NCBI GenBank assembly: GCA_024654445.1 | Contig: JANLHP010000017.1 | Coordinates: forward strand, 97,009-144,523 | DNA from: Candidatus Curtissbacteria bacterium | Lineage (GTDB): Bacteria > Patescibacteriota > Microgenomatia > Curtissbacterales > GWA2-41-24 | Length of the DNA: 47,515 nt | Reading direction: 5' to 3' | Shown here: piece by piece, positions 16,198 to 24,188 of the stretch | Layout of the letters: each line of letters opens with the position of its first letter | How positions within the stretch are numbered: the stretch's first letter is position 1 | Position numbers and translations under genes: made by a program | The notes under the pieces: model-generated | The model's database searches: none | What the model was told of the DNA's origin: nothing | The model's input: only the letters and a program-made list of their open reading frames with translations

Positions 16198-18390
16198 TTA
16201 AAATCTTTTGGGTCGTCTGTCTCTGCTTGGGCCTCGTCTGTCGCCTCCTGGCCTTGGACCCCTGCTGTCTCTACTCGGACCGCGGTCTGGGTCTCCTTCC
16301 AAATTCATCGAAAGGTTAACACGTCCCATATCGTCTATTTCGGCAACTCTTACTTTAACAATATCCCCAACTTTGACTACGTCTTCTACTTTTTCTACTC
16401 TGTGAGGGGCAAGTTTTGAAATGTGAACCAGTCCTTCTTTGCCCGGCAGCATTTCGACCATTGCGCCAAAAGGAAGAATTCGCTTAACTGGCCCTTCAAA
16501 AATTTCGCCCGGTTGAGGTTCTTTGACAATACCTTCCACCCATTCGGCTGCTTTTTGTGCGGCTTCCGCGTCTATTGAGCTTATTGAGACTGTTCCGTCG
16601 TCTTCGATATCAACCGATGCGCCGGTCGTGTCGATTATTTTGTTTATTATTCTGCCACCCGAGCCGATAACTTCCCCGATTTTGGAAGGATCGATTTTGA
16701 CCAAAATAACGGTCGGAGCATACTGCGAAACCTTTTCTCTTGATTTTGGAATTGCGGCGTTCATGATTTCCAATATTGCGCCTCTGGCTGTTTTTGCTTT
16801 TTGGAGCGCTTCGGCAAGAACATCTGGGTGAACGCCGTCGAGTTTAATGTCCATCTGGATTGCGGTGACGCCGTTTTTGGTACCGGCTACTTTAAAGTCC
16901 ATGTCGCCTTGAGAATCTTCTTGGTAGGCGATGTCGGTAAGAAGAACGTACTTTGATTTATCGGCTTTGTCCGTTATTAGGCCGATTGAAATACCCGTGA
17001 CCGATTCTTTAATAGGAACGCCTGCGTCCATAAGGCCGAGAGTTGACCCACTGGCTGCTGCCATCGAGGTCGACCCTGCTGAGGAAAGGACCTCGGAAAC
17101 TATTCTTATGGTGTAAGGGAATTCGTCCGGGGATGGTAAAGTTGGAACCAAAGCTTTTTCCGCAAGTGCTCCGTGGCCAATTTCTCTTCTGCCCGGGCCC
17201 ATTAGTCTTCTGACTTCTCCGACAGAAAATGGCGGAAAATTGTAGTGGTGCATATATCTTTTTCTCTCTTCTTTGTTCATGCCGTCTATAAGTTGTTCGA
17301 GAGACGGCGAACCCAGTGTGACTATTGAAAGGACTTGGGTTTCTCCTCTTTGAAAAAGACCGGATCCATGAGTTCTGGGAAGAACTCCAACTTTGGCTGT
17401 AATTTTTCGCAGTTCGTCTGGTTTTCTACCGTCAATACGGATTTTCTTTGTAAGAACCTGGTTCCTGAGAAAATCGGCAACGGCCCCGTCAAGGATGTTG
17501 GCAAGTACCTTTTGAGACAAACCTTCAATCGGCGCGTCTTCTTTTAAGAATTCTTCTTTAAGCTTATCGAGGGCTTCGCCGAACCAGCGCTCGTCTTGGG
17601 CGACACCAGGTTTTTCTAAGTCTTTGATAATGTTTTTTTCGATCGCGTCCCTGACTTGCTTCAGCAAGGTTTCTTCAAGCGTTTTGGCTTCGTATTCCTG
17701 CTTGGGTTTCCCTACTTCTTTTACTAAGTCTTCGATCAATTTAATTACTTCGCGGCCTGCTTCGACGCCGTATTTTATGGCACCGGCCATTTTGTCTTCA
17801 GCAACTTGGTTTCCGCCGGCTTCGATCATGACCACTTCATCGTTTCTCGAGACAAGCACGAGATCTAGATCGGAGAACTTCTTCTCTTCTTCTGTTGGGT
17901 TTGAAAAGTAATCGTTATCTTTTTGGCCAACACGGATTGCACCTATTGGACCGTTCCAAGGAATGTCAGAGATTGAAAGTGCTGCGGAGGCCGCAATTAG
18001 AGAAAGAACGTCGGGGTCGTTTTCTTGGTCAATTGAAAGGACGGTAACTATCACCTGAACTTCTTGATTATAGTCATTGGGGAAAAGCGGTCTTATTGAT
18101 CTGTCGATAAGGCGGGAAGTCAAAATTGCTTCTTCAGAAGGTCTGCCTTCGCGCTTGATGAAGCGTGAACTGTGAATCTTTCCACCCGCGTAGAGTTTTT
18201 CTTCGTAATCAACGGCCAGAGGGAAATATCCGAGATCGACGGAGGATTTTTGAGAAACAGCGGTTGCCAAAACGACGGTGTCGCCGTATTGAGCGAGAAC
18301 TGAACCATTGGCGTGGCCTGCCAGCTCTCCAGTTTCGAGAACGAGTTTTTTGCCTGCTAATTCTAATTCTTTACGTACAACTTTTGCCAT
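16198..18390 (-). CDS. pnp: Polyribonucleotide nucleotidyltransferase (PNPase)
   Basis: PNPase degrades RNA 3' to 5' with phosphate and can add tails. The 730 residues contain both RNase PH-like halves (SSVDLGYFPLAVDYEEKLYAGGK and IRIDGRKPDELRKI, with GSGLFQRGETQ). The KH domain follows (IGEVIGSGGRIINKI), then the S1 domain (GEIFEGPVKRILPFGAMVEMLPGKEGLVHIS). The tail is Arg/Gly/Pro-rich, as in other RNA-binding proteins. Its own promoter (18505-18533) and a long leader hairpin (18422-18477) precede it. The order rpsO-pnp is the widely conserved one. Confidence 0.98.
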   Translation of the reverse strand: MAKVVRKELELAGKKLVLETGELAGHANGSVLAQYGDTVVLATAVSQKSSVDLGYFPLAVDYEEKLYAGGKIHSSRFIKREGRPSEEAILTSRLIDRSIRPLFPNDYNQEVQVIVTVLSIDQENDPDVLSLIAASAALSISDIPWNGPIGAIRVGQKDNDYFSNPTEEEKKFSDLDLVLVSRNDEVVMIEAGGNQVAEDKMAGAIKYGVEAGREVIKLIEDLVKEVGKPKQEYEAKTLEETLLKQVRDAIEKNIIKDLEKPGVAQDERWFGEALDKLKEEFLKEDAPIEGLSQKVLANILDGAVADFLRNQVLTKKIRIDGRKPDELRKITAKVGVLPRTHGSGLFQRGETQVLSIVTLGSPSLEQLIDGMNKEERKRYMHHYNFPPFSVGEVRRLMGPGRREIGHGALAEKALVPTLPSPDEFPYTIRIVSEVLSSAGSTSMAAASGSTLGLMDAGVPIKESVTGISIGLITDKADKSKYVLLTDIAYQEDSQGDMDFKVAGTKNGVTAIQMDIKLDGVHPDVLAEALQKAKTARGAILEIMNAAIPKSREKVSQYAPTVILVKIDPSKIGEVIGSGGRIINKIIDTTGASVDIEDDGTVSISSIDAEAAQKAAEWVEGIVKEPQPGEIFEGPVKRILPFGAMVEMLPGKEGLVHISKLAPHRVEKVEDVVKVGDIVKVRVAEIDDMGRVNLSMNLEGDPDRGPSRDSRGPRPGGDRRGPSRDRRPKRF

Positions 18391-18421
18391 TTACTAAAAG
18401 GAATGAAACAAGAAGAGGGGA

Positions 18422-18477
18422 GTTAGAAATCGGATACTGAGAATCAATTTATTGATTCGAAGTACTCAACTTCCAAC
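18422..18477 (-). promoter_or_regulatory. Long leader hairpin upstream of pnp
   Basis: In the minus-strand RNA a 7-bp perfect core (GAATCAA/TTGATTC, loop TAAA) is extended by an outer stem of about 19 positions that pair mostly by Watson-Crick or G-U. It lies about 30 nt after the predicted start and 32 nt before the pnp ATG. In E. coli a pnp leader hairpin is cut by RNase III and used for autoregulation. An analogous role here is inference. Confidence 0.65.
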
Positions 18478-18504
18478 AGCCCTATTTCTTTTAATTCCAA
18501 GGTA

Positions 18505-18533
18505 ATTATATCTTATAGTCACTTATTTTGCAA
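18505..18533 (-). promoter_or_regulatory. Promoter of pnp (TTGCAA-17-TATAAT)
   Basis: The minus strand has TTGCAA (18528-18533), a 17-nt spacer and a perfect TATAAT (18505-18510). It gives a leader of about 110 nt, unlike most genes here. Confidence 0.75.
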
Positions 18534-18570
18534 GGGTTGAGGGCTGTGTGAGTTGGGGAAGATGAATGGC

Positions 18571-18604
18571 CATCATAAATTTTGCAATTGCGAAATTTAT
18601 GATG
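18571..18604 (+). terminator. 34-bp near-perfect palindrome followed by T5 on the plus strand
   Basis: Twelve bases, CATCATAAATTT and AAATTTATGATG, pair around TGCAATTGCG, with one T/G mismatch near the centre. TTTTT follows only on the plus strand (18605-18609), although every nearby gene is on the minus strand. It may stop antisense transcription, or it may be a protein-binding palindrome. Confidence 0.5.
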
Positions 18605-18666
18605 TTTTTAGGGTTTGTGTTAAAAACTTGTACAACCCGGTTTGTATTAGGTAGACAAGCTGACTG

Positions 18667-18742
18667 ATCAAGGTCTTTCCTTGATTCCTAGAAGGGTGGG
18701 ATCCTTACGTTTAAGGTCTCACCTTAACAAGGATGAGACCTT
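18667..18742. repeat. Hairpin cluster downstream of rpsO
   Basis: Two hairpins lie in the 405-bp gap between rpsO and pnp: ATCAAGG/CCTTGAT (18667-18685) and AAGGTCTCA/TGAGACCTT (18713-18742). The 15-mer CAAGGATGAGACCTT of the second also occurs in the hairpin at 28483-28536. The rest of the gap holds the pnp promoter and leader and the palindrome at 18571. I see no gene in it. Confidence 0.6.
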
Positions 18743-18796
18743 TTCAAAAACAAGTGCCAAGGATCAGTATTAAGGGGGAGCAAGGATATTTCCTTT

Positions 18797-19063
18797 TTAC
18801 TTGGATAATCCCAATTTACCAATAATATCTTTATATCTGTCTGGGGCTTTGCGGGTTAAGTAATGAAGGAGTCGTCTGCGTTTGTTGATCATGGAAAGCA
18901 AGCCTCGCCTTGAGTGGTCGTCGTGGCCGTGAGATTTAAGGTGGTCACTGACGTTTTGTATACGCTGGGTTAAAAGCGCGACTTGAACCTCTGGAGAGCC
19001 TGTGTCTCCTGCATGAGTTGCAAATTTGTCTATTACTGATTTTTTTGCAGTTGCCGATGCCAT
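18797..19063 (-). CDS. rpsO: 30S ribosomal protein S15
   Basis: The 88 residues match S15 in length and motifs: [51 protein letters not shown]15 binds 16S rRNA in the central domain of the small subunit. A clear promoter (TTGACC-17-TATACT, 19075-19103) lies immediately upstream, so transcription would start only about 5 nt before the ATG. In many bacteria S15 represses its own translation through a leader fold. No such leader is possible from this promoter. Confidence 0.98.
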   Translation of the reverse strand: MASATAKKSVIDKFATHAGDTGSPEVQVALLTQRIQNVSDHLKSHGHDDHSRRGLLSMINKRRRLLHYLTRKAPDRYKDIIGKLGLSK

Positions 19064-19074
19064 ATTGGATTGTA

Positions 19075-19103
19075 AGTATATCTTATGAGCCTGAAATGGT
19101 CAA
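19075..19103 (-). promoter_or_regulatory. Promoter of rpsO (TTGACC-17-TATACT)
   Basis: TTGACC (19098-19103), a 17-nt spacer and TATACT (19075-19080) on the minus strand. The -10 box ends 11 nt before the rpsO ATG, leaving at most about 5 nt of leader. Confidence 0.75.
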
Positions 19104-19105
19104 AC

Positions 19106-20122
19106 TTATTCTTTGTTTTCGCCGAAAGATTTTGAACCTCGGTAGATCTTTGGGGGCTTAAGCCATTCGTTGGGATCCCTCGAGCCTTGAGGCTCCCCTT
19201 CTACTTCTTCTATAGATTTATTGCTGCCTGTTGTCGGGTACTGCATCGTGTTTTGCGGCCTGGGAAACTGAGGTGGGCGCTGGAATCTGGGGTCTGGTTG
19301 TAGTCTGGGCTGCTGTGGAATTTGATGCTGTTGTCTTTGCTCTGTCCGGATTTGCCTTTCCGGAATTTGAGGTTTTGCAGCAGTTTGTGCAAGGCTGGCT
19401 TTACCCGCGCCAAATTTAATTAGCCACGAAGCCGCGTCGAATGTGAGTGGAGAAGCGAGGTTGGGTGAGAAATTGTTGGTAGAGTCTTGAATGCCGGAGT
19501 AAAAATTAAAGGCTATATCTTCGTCTACGGGGAGGGAGAGTTCCTGGGCCATTTTTGCGGTCACTTCGCTAACGCCCGAGGAAACTGGACTGACAAAATC
19601 AACTTGAGCAAATTTTTGGCTCACTTCTTTATTGCTGACATTAATTATTGTGGCTTCTGAGTCAATTTGTTGTTCACGAGTAACTTTTTCTCTCAACTCT
19701 TGAGAGCTGTTAAAGCCTATCGCGAAGACTAAATCAGCAGGAGAACTAGTGTATTCAAGGGAAACTTGCTCTTCGGTTATGGGTTTTGATCCGGGAAGTG
19801 GGTGAACTACGATTTTGAGCCTGGTTCCCTCGAGGGAGTAAGAAACTCGCTCTACAGTGTCAACAGCATCCTCTACTACGATCACAGGCGTTTTTGTGCT
19901 TCCTTTTTTGCCTACTTTGTCGACTCCATAGAGTCGTTGAGCATCGCCTACCGAGGGGTCTTTAGCCGCAATTTGGGCTTTTTTGCCGAGTTTAGCAAGA
20001 GAAAGATAAAGTCCGAGTCCGGCCGCAAGGCCGTCAAACCCAAGATTAGGGGAAACGGCGATTAAAATATTTTGGGCTTCGGTTATGTCTTCCAGTACTT
20101 TATTTTTCAGGTTCGGATCCAT
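19106..20122 (-). CDS. DHH-family-like protein with degenerate metal motif and proline/glutamine-rich tail
   Basis: Position in the infB-rpsO interval and the N-terminal pattern suggest a relative of NrnA/RecJ-like DHH phosphoesterases. However, the first motif, normally of the type NPDGDALGS, reads NLGFDGLAAG (26-35), and no DHH triad is visible. The core (20-240) alternates strands and helices. Residues 245-300 are rich in Gln, Pro and Arg (QRQQHQIPQQP), probably disordered, and the tail is charged. It may be a non-catalytic, perhaps RNA-binding, descendant. It starts 11 nt after the infB stop. Confidence 0.65.
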   Translation of the reverse strand: MDPNLKNKVLEDITEAQNILIAVSPNLGFDGLAAGLGLYLSLAKLGKKAQIAAKDPSVGDAQRLYGVDKVGKKGSTKTPVIVVEDAVDTVERVSYSLEGTRLKIVVHPLPGSKPITEEQVSLEYTSSPADLVFAIGFNSSQELREKVTREQQIDSEATIINVSNKEVSQKFAQVDFVSPVSSGVSEVTAKMAQELSLPVDEDIAFNFYSGIQDSTNNFSPNLASPLTFDAASWLIKFGAGKASLAQTAAKPQIPERQIRTEQRQQHQIPQQPRLQPDPRFQRPPQFPRPQNTMQYPTTGSNKSIEEVEGEPQGSRDPNEWLKPPKIYRGSKSFGENKE

Positions 20123-20133
20123 GCTATTTTGTA

Positions 20134-21570
20134 CTATGGGCCGAAAGATTCTAATGTATCACCCTCTTGAAAGTCAAGTTCGCCTGAAAATGCGATTCCA
20201 CATTCCTGGCCGGCAAGAACAGAAGGGAAATCTTTTTTGAACTTTTTAATAGTTGCGATTTTTGCCGTTGCTACCTGATTTTCGTTTCGCATTAGAGCGA
20301 CTTGGTCACCGACGGTGAACTTCCCTTTTGTGACTTTTGTGCCGGCGATTTTCTTACCTTCGATTACAAAACTCGCAATTATTGTTCCCCTGCCTACTAC
20401 TTTAGACTGAACTTTGGCCTGTTCGAACCCTTCGGCTACGCCCTCCATATCTTCCAAAAGCTTATATATGACATCGTAGCTTTTAATTAAAACGCCGTCC
20501 CGTTCAGCTTTAGAAATTACAGAACTTGGAGTTTTAATATTAAAAGTAATTATCGGCGCGCCTGCAGTTTTAGCAAAATCAATATCTTTTTCGCTTACGT
20601 CTCCGGTCGCGGACGAAAGAACAAGGATGGTTTTGGGGAGATTTTCTAAAATTGCTTCCAAGCTTCCCCTAACGTCAGCTTTAATAATCAGTTTAAATTT
20701 GCTCTTTGCATCTTGGGCTTTGGCGATTATGTCAGCAAATGAAACTGGAGATAATTCTTCTTGAATTGCAGCTACGATTTGGTCTTTTACAATACTGCCG
20801 ACTTCGAGAGTCTTTTTAAAGCCGAGTATCTCGACGGGGTCGCCGGGAAGTGCCTCTTTTAGATTTTTGCCTCCGTCATCAACAAGCGCTTTGACGGTAA
20901 TTGTGTCAGAATCAACAATAATTTTTTGCCCAATTTTTAGCGTGCCGCGGTTTACAATCACAGTTACAATTGGTCCCCTTCTTTTATCCATGAATGACTC
21001 AACGACGAAGGCTTCAAGAGGCTCTGATGGCAGGAATGGCTGCGGGTTAAGATCCCAAACCAAAAGGATAAGTTCGAGAAGTTCGTTAATGCCTTGAGCT
21101 TTTGGGGCTGCGACTTCGACGACCGGAACGTCTCCACCGTAACCCTCTACTGTTACTTCTTGTGTTTGCAGTTCTTTTTTGGCTTTTTCTACATTAACGT
21201 TTGGGAGGTCGACTTTAGTAATTGCGACGATAATGGGTTTATCTGCACTTTTTATATGCTTTATAGCCTCAACTGTTTGAGGTTTAACGCCATCGTTTGC
21301 GGCAACTGTCAAAACGACAATGTCGGCAGCGAGGGCTCCACGGGAGCGCATTTTCTCGAATGCTGCGTGGCCAGGCGTATCGATAAAAGTAATGGGCTTG
21401 CCTTCAAATTCTATTTTGTAGGCGCCGATGTGCTGCGTGATTCCGCCGTGCTCGCGTGCAACGACGTTTGTTTTTCTGATTGCGTCAAGAAGGGTAGTTT
21501 TACCGTGATCGACGTGACCCATAATGGTCACGATCGGCGGTCTTGTTAATGATGTGTTGTCTTTTTGCAT
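20134..21570 (-). CDS. infB: Translation initiation factor IF-2, short form
   Basis: IF-2 is the GTPase that places initiator tRNA on the ribosome. The G-domain motifs are complete: GHVDHGKTT (18-26), the switch piece [21 protein letters not shown] and TKVD. Domain II and the C1 and C2 domains follow, with C2 ending in [21 protein letters not shown]. The protein starts only about 10 residues before the G domain, so the long N-terminal extension of most bacterial IF-2 proteins is absent. It lies 34 nt downstream of nusA, as in most bacteria. Confidence 0.97.
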   Translation of the reverse strand: MQKDNTSLTRPPIVTIMGHVDHGKTTLLDAIRKTNVVAREHGGITQHIGAYKIEFEGKPITFIDTPGHAAFEKMRSRGALAADIVVLTVAANDGVKPQTVEAIKHIKSADKPIIVAITKVDLPNVNVEKAKKELQTQEVTVEGYGGDVPVVEVAAPKAQGINELLELILLVWDLNPQPFLPSEPLEAFVVESFMDKRRGPIVTVIVNRGTLKIGQKIIVDSDTITVKALVDDGGKNLKEALPGDPVEILGFKKTLEVGSIVKDQIVAAIQEELSPVSFADIIAKAQDAKSKFKLIIKADVRGSLEAILENLPKTILVLSSATGDVSEKDIDFAKTAGAPIITFNIKTPSSVISKAERDGVLIKSYDVIYKLLEDMEGVAEGFEQAKVQSKVVGRGTIIASFVIEGKKIAGTKVTKGKFTVGDQVALMRNENQVATAKIATIKKFKKDFPSVLAGQECGIAFSGELDFQEGDTLESFGP

Positions 21571-21604
21571 TTTTAATTGTTAGCGTTCCCGGCAATGCTT
21601 TCAT

Positions 21605-22966
21605 TTAAGCAGGCTTTTGGCCGTCGTCTTCATCTGGGTCTTGTGACTCAGTGTTTCCGTTTGTCGGAATGTCAGATTTGTCAGACTTCTCTGTATTGTC
21701 CGACTCATCGGCAGTCTCGCTCTCTGATTTTGCTGATTTATCTGATCCGCTGGTTTTCTGATTCTCTGAATCTTCCGAGGTTTCTGATTCATCTGATGTT
21801 TTTGGTTCTGGCTGAGCTTTATCGTCGCCTGGAGGTGCCGGTTGAGCTGCTGGTTCTGCGGCCGCGCTTGTAGTTTCTTCTGTCCCTGCTTCTTTGGGTG
21901 CTTTTGTTTCCCTTTGGTCCATTGACTTTTCTGCCTCTTTTGGCTTTTTTGGCTCAGTTACCCCCAAAGCTTTTTTCGCTTCTTCTTGAGCTGCCTTTTC
22001 TTTTGCTTCTACCTCTCGCGGCGAACCACTTTTACCTTGAATGTCTATTTTGTAACCGGTCAACTTCGCGGCTAGTCTTACGTTTTGGCCTTCTCTTCCG
22101 ATTGCCAAAGACAATTGATCGTCTGGTGCTGTAACTACTGCGGTCTTTTCTTCTTCATTTACGGTTACCTGAAGCTCTTTTGCGGGTGAAAGAGCGGCTT
22201 TAATAAATTCTGCAGGGTCCTCTTGATACGCGATGATATCTATTTTTTCGTCGCCTAACTCGTTCATAACAGCTTGGACCCTGACGCCTTTTTGGCCTAC
22301 GCAAGAACCAACTGGATCGACACCCATTTGGCTTGATGCGACTGCGATTTTAGACCTAGATCCGCCTTCTCTGGCGATTGCTTTAATTTCGACGCTGGCG
22401 GAAGAAATTTCGGGAACTTCCTGCTTAAAAAGAGCAGCCAGTAGACCTGGAGCGCTTCTGGAAACAATTATTTCTTCGCCTCGTGGGCCTTCTTTTATGC
22501 CAACTACGTAGAACTTTAGCCTTTGGTTTACCAAATAGTGTTCGCTATGAGATTGTTCGGGTGGAGGCATAATCCCTTCGGCTTTGCCAAGATTTACGGT
22601 AATAATCGGGCCAGAAATTCTCTGAATTATTCCGGAAACGACTGTGTCGATTTTTGCCGAATATTCCTCCATAATGGCGTTTTTTTCTGCTTCTCTTATT
22701 CGCTGCAGGATAACTTGTTTTGCCGTTTGGGCGGCAATTCTTCCAAAACCGGCGGGGGTTACGTCTTTTTTGCCTTTTTTTAGGGCAACTTCACCCGTAT
22801 TTGAGTCGAGTTCGACGTCTATTCCTTCGGGGTCACTGTAGTCTTTGCGGTAGGCTGCTAAAATCGCCTGTTTTATTGAATCGATAACCACTTCAGGTTC
22901 TACTCCGCGTTCGGAGCAAACCTGATTTAGTGCGCTTGCAAATTCTGTTCGTGCTTGAATAGCCAT
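21605..22966 (-). CDS. nusA: Transcription termination/antitermination factor NusA with long acidic tail
   Basis: NusA binds RNA polymerase and nascent RNA and sets pausing and termination. The N-terminal polymerase-binding domain (1-125), the S1 domain (VSGIIQRISGPIITVNLGKAEGIMP) and two KH domains (VGSCVGQKGVRVQAVMNELGDEKIDII and LAIGREGQNVRLAAKLTG) are present. After about residue 320 comes a low-complexity tail of about 130 residues rich in Lys, Glu, Ser and Asp. This replaces the usual C-terminus and looks disordered. A promoter and a terminator-like hairpin lie in its leader. Confidence 0.96.
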   Translation of the reverse strand: MAIQARTEFASALNQVCSERGVEPEVVIDSIKQAILAAYRKDYSDPEGIDVELDSNTGEVALKKGKKDVTPAGFGRIAAQTAKQVILQRIREAEKNAIMEEYSAKIDTVVSGIIQRISGPIITVNLGKAEGIMPPPEQSHSEHYLVNQRLKFYVVGIKEGPRGEEIIVSRSAPGLLAALFKQEVPEISSASVEIKAIAREGGSRSKIAVASSQMGVDPVGSCVGQKGVRVQAVMNELGDEKIDIIAYQEDPAEFIKAALSPAKELQVTVNEEEKTAVVTAPDDQLSLAIGREGQNVRLAAKLTGYKIDIQGKSGSPREVEAKEKAAQEEAKKALGVTEPKKPKEAEKSMDQRETKAPKEAGTEETTSAAAEPAAQPAPPGDDKAQPEPKTSDESETSEDSENQKTSGSDKSAKSESETADESDNTEKSDKSDIPTNGNTESQDPDEDDGQKPA

Positions 22967-23003
22967 TTTAGTTGTTGATCGTTGATAGTTTAGTCATGAA
23001 TTC

Positions 23004-23026
23004 AAAAAAAGGCGCTAAGTGCGCCT
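23004..23026 (-). terminator. Terminator-like hairpin inside the nusA leader (candidate attenuator)
   Basis: On the minus strand AGGCGC-ACTTA-GCGCCT is followed by a run of T (23004-23010). It lies about 30 nt after the predicted start of the promoter at 23061-23089 and 38 nt before the nusA ATG. Its position makes it an attenuator, not an end-of-gene terminator. Confidence 0.7.
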
Positions 23027-23060
23027 AAAACTCTTTCCTCAGCTTTAAAATGCTATGCGA

Positions 23061-23089
23061 ATGATAGCAAAATGAAAAAGGAGAGTCAA
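23061..23089 (-). promoter_or_regulatory. Promoter of the nusA operon (TTGACT-17-TATCAT)
   Basis: TTGACT (23084-23089), 17 nt and TATCAT (23061-23066) on the minus strand. A GGAGAGTCA/TGACTCTCC hairpin (23080-23102) overlaps the -35 region. The leader is about 88 nt. Confidence 0.7.
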
Positions 23090-23139
23090 CAAATGACTCT
23101 CCAAGAACAATTCTTGTTTAAAAAGAATTAAATAAACTT

Positions 23140-23168
23140 CCCCGGACTTTAGTCCGGGGTATTTTTTT
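23140..23168 (+). terminator. Strong hairpin CCCCGGAC/GTCCGGGG with T7
   Basis: A perfect 8-bp GC-rich stem with loop TTTA is followed by TATTTTTTT on the plus strand. On the minus strand the downstream side is moderately T-rich, so it may also end the DUF378 transcript. With the next hairpin it makes up most of the 276-bp gap between nusA and the DUF378 gene. Confidence 0.75.
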
Positions 23169-23190
23169 CTTCGCTAGATTCAGCTTTCAT

Positions 23191-23211
23191 CCCTGGGCTT
23201 AAAAGCCAGGG
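23191..23211. repeat. Hairpin CCCTGG/CCAGGG downstream of the DUF378 gene
   Basis: A 6-bp stem with an inner CTT/AAG helix, 32 nt after the DUF378 stop on the minus strand. It is similar in layout to the hairpin at 23140-23159, so both may belong to one palindrome family. Confidence 0.5.
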
Positions 23212-23242
23212 TTTTCTCGCTCAAAATAATTACGGTTTTCGT

Positions 23243-23443
23243 TTACTTTTTAGGCATCATGGTAACACCAACGTATACCGCTGATACACCAACTAATATG
23301 TAAACAATTCTTACTAATGAAGGCATGGCACCTAATACTGTTTCAACTAGGTTTATGTCCAAAAGTCCAACTAAACCCCAGTTCACACCACCTACAACCG
23401 TAAGAACGAAGGCAACCATATTTACGAGTTTTGTCGAGTTCAT
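23243..23443 (-). CDS. DUF378 family small membrane protein
   Basis: The 66-residue protein has two membrane helices (LVNMVAFVLTVVGGVNWGLVGLLDI and LVRIVYILVGVSAVYVGVTMM). The GGVNWGLVGL segment and the RIVYILVGVSAVY end are typical of DUF378. The function is unknown. The start is taken at the ATG at 23443, because GGAGG precedes it by 9 nt. A reading from a GTG three codons upstream would start inside the Shine-Dalgarno. It is one of the few genes here with a clear Shine-Dalgarno. Confidence 0.88.
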   Translation of the reverse strand: MNSTKLVNMVAFVLTVVGGVNWGLVGLLDINLVETVLGAMPSLVRIVYILVGVSAVYVGVTMMPKK

Positions 23444-23519
23444 TAAAATCACCTCCTCTATTAAAGGGATGAGGACAACTTAAGTTTATGAGAGTCGAAA
23501 AATTTAGTCAATGATGCTT

Positions 23520-23525
23520 TACAAT
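23520..23525 (+). promoter_or_regulatory. -10 box of the UDG-like gene
   Basis: TACAAT, 7 nt before the GTG start. Confidence 0.5.
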
Positions 23526-23532
23526 ATTAGGC

Positions 23533-24141
23533 GTGACGAAGACTAACACAGAGATGATGAAGAAGATCAGGGACGATATCCTTGATTTAAAGGAATCTCC
23601 CCTTTATGAATATAGGGTCAAAAATCATTATTTTCCGGTTTTGGGAGAAGGAAATCATAATGCTGATATTGTTTTTATCGGAGAAGCACCGGGAGAAAAA
23701 GAGGCTTTGACCGGGAGGCCGTTTTGTGGTCCGGCGGGCAGAATCCTGGATGAGTTGCTTGAGGGGATCGGCTTGGATAGACAGGACGTTTATATTTCGA
23801 ATGTCGTAAAGGACAGGCCACCAAATAATCGTGATCCACTGCCTGCTGAAATTGAGCTTTATTCGCCCTTTTTGTATCGACAGCTTGAGGTGCTTAAGCC
23901 TAAAGTTATCGCGGCTTTGGGTAGGTTTTCAACCAAATATATTTTGGAAAAGTTTGGTTTGCCGGAAGCAACGCAGACAATCACTCAACTACACGGAAAA
24001 GTGATCGATGTGAAAGTTCCGTGGGGCAAAGCTAAAATTATTCCTCTTTACCACCCGGCAGTCGCGCTTTACAGCGGTGGTTCCAAAAAAGTTTTAGTCG
24101 AAGATTTTAAGGTTATTGCTAAGTTCGGGAAGAAAGGGTAA
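23533..24141 (+). CDS. Uracil-DNA glycosylase superfamily, family-4-like, lacking Fe-S cysteines
   Basis: Family-4 enzymes remove uracil from DNA and hold a [4Fe-4S] cluster with four cysteines. The body matches: FIGEAPGEKEALTGRPFCGPAGRILDELL (about 48-76), VKDRPPNNRDP and the C-terminal LYHPA. All four cluster positions are changed: Leu19 and Ser22 in place of the CxxC before PL, Asp94 in VKDRPP, and Ser111 in YSPFL. Cys65 is the only cysteine in 202 residues. The GTG start lies 7 nt after TACAAT; ATGs at 23554 and 23557 are alternatives. It may be a cluster-free UDG or another base-excision activity. Confidence 0.88.
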   Translation: MTKTNTEMMKKIRDDILDLKESPLYEYRVKNHYFPVLGEGNHNADIVFIGEAPGEKEALTGRPFCGPAGRILDELLEGIGLDRQDVYISNVVKDRPPNNRDPLPAEIELYSPFLYRQLEVLKPKVIAALGRFSTKYILEKFGLPEATQTITQLHGKVIDVKVPWGKAKIIPLYHPAVALYSGGSKKVLVEDFKVIAKFGKKG

Positions 24142-24174
24142 ATCCACTTCTAGTAATACTGCCTCTCTTTTCTA

Positions 24175-24180
24175 TATAAT
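24175..24180 (+). promoter_or_regulatory. -10 box of the 101-aa gene
   Basis: Perfect TATAAT, 8 nt before the ATG at 24189. Confidence 0.6.
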
Positions 24181-24188
24181 TCTAGTTT

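Noticed and set aside
22967-22998. Nine-codon ORF directly before nusA (MTKLSTINN)
   Set aside because: No ribosome site, low-complexity sequence, and its length gives no support beyond chance.
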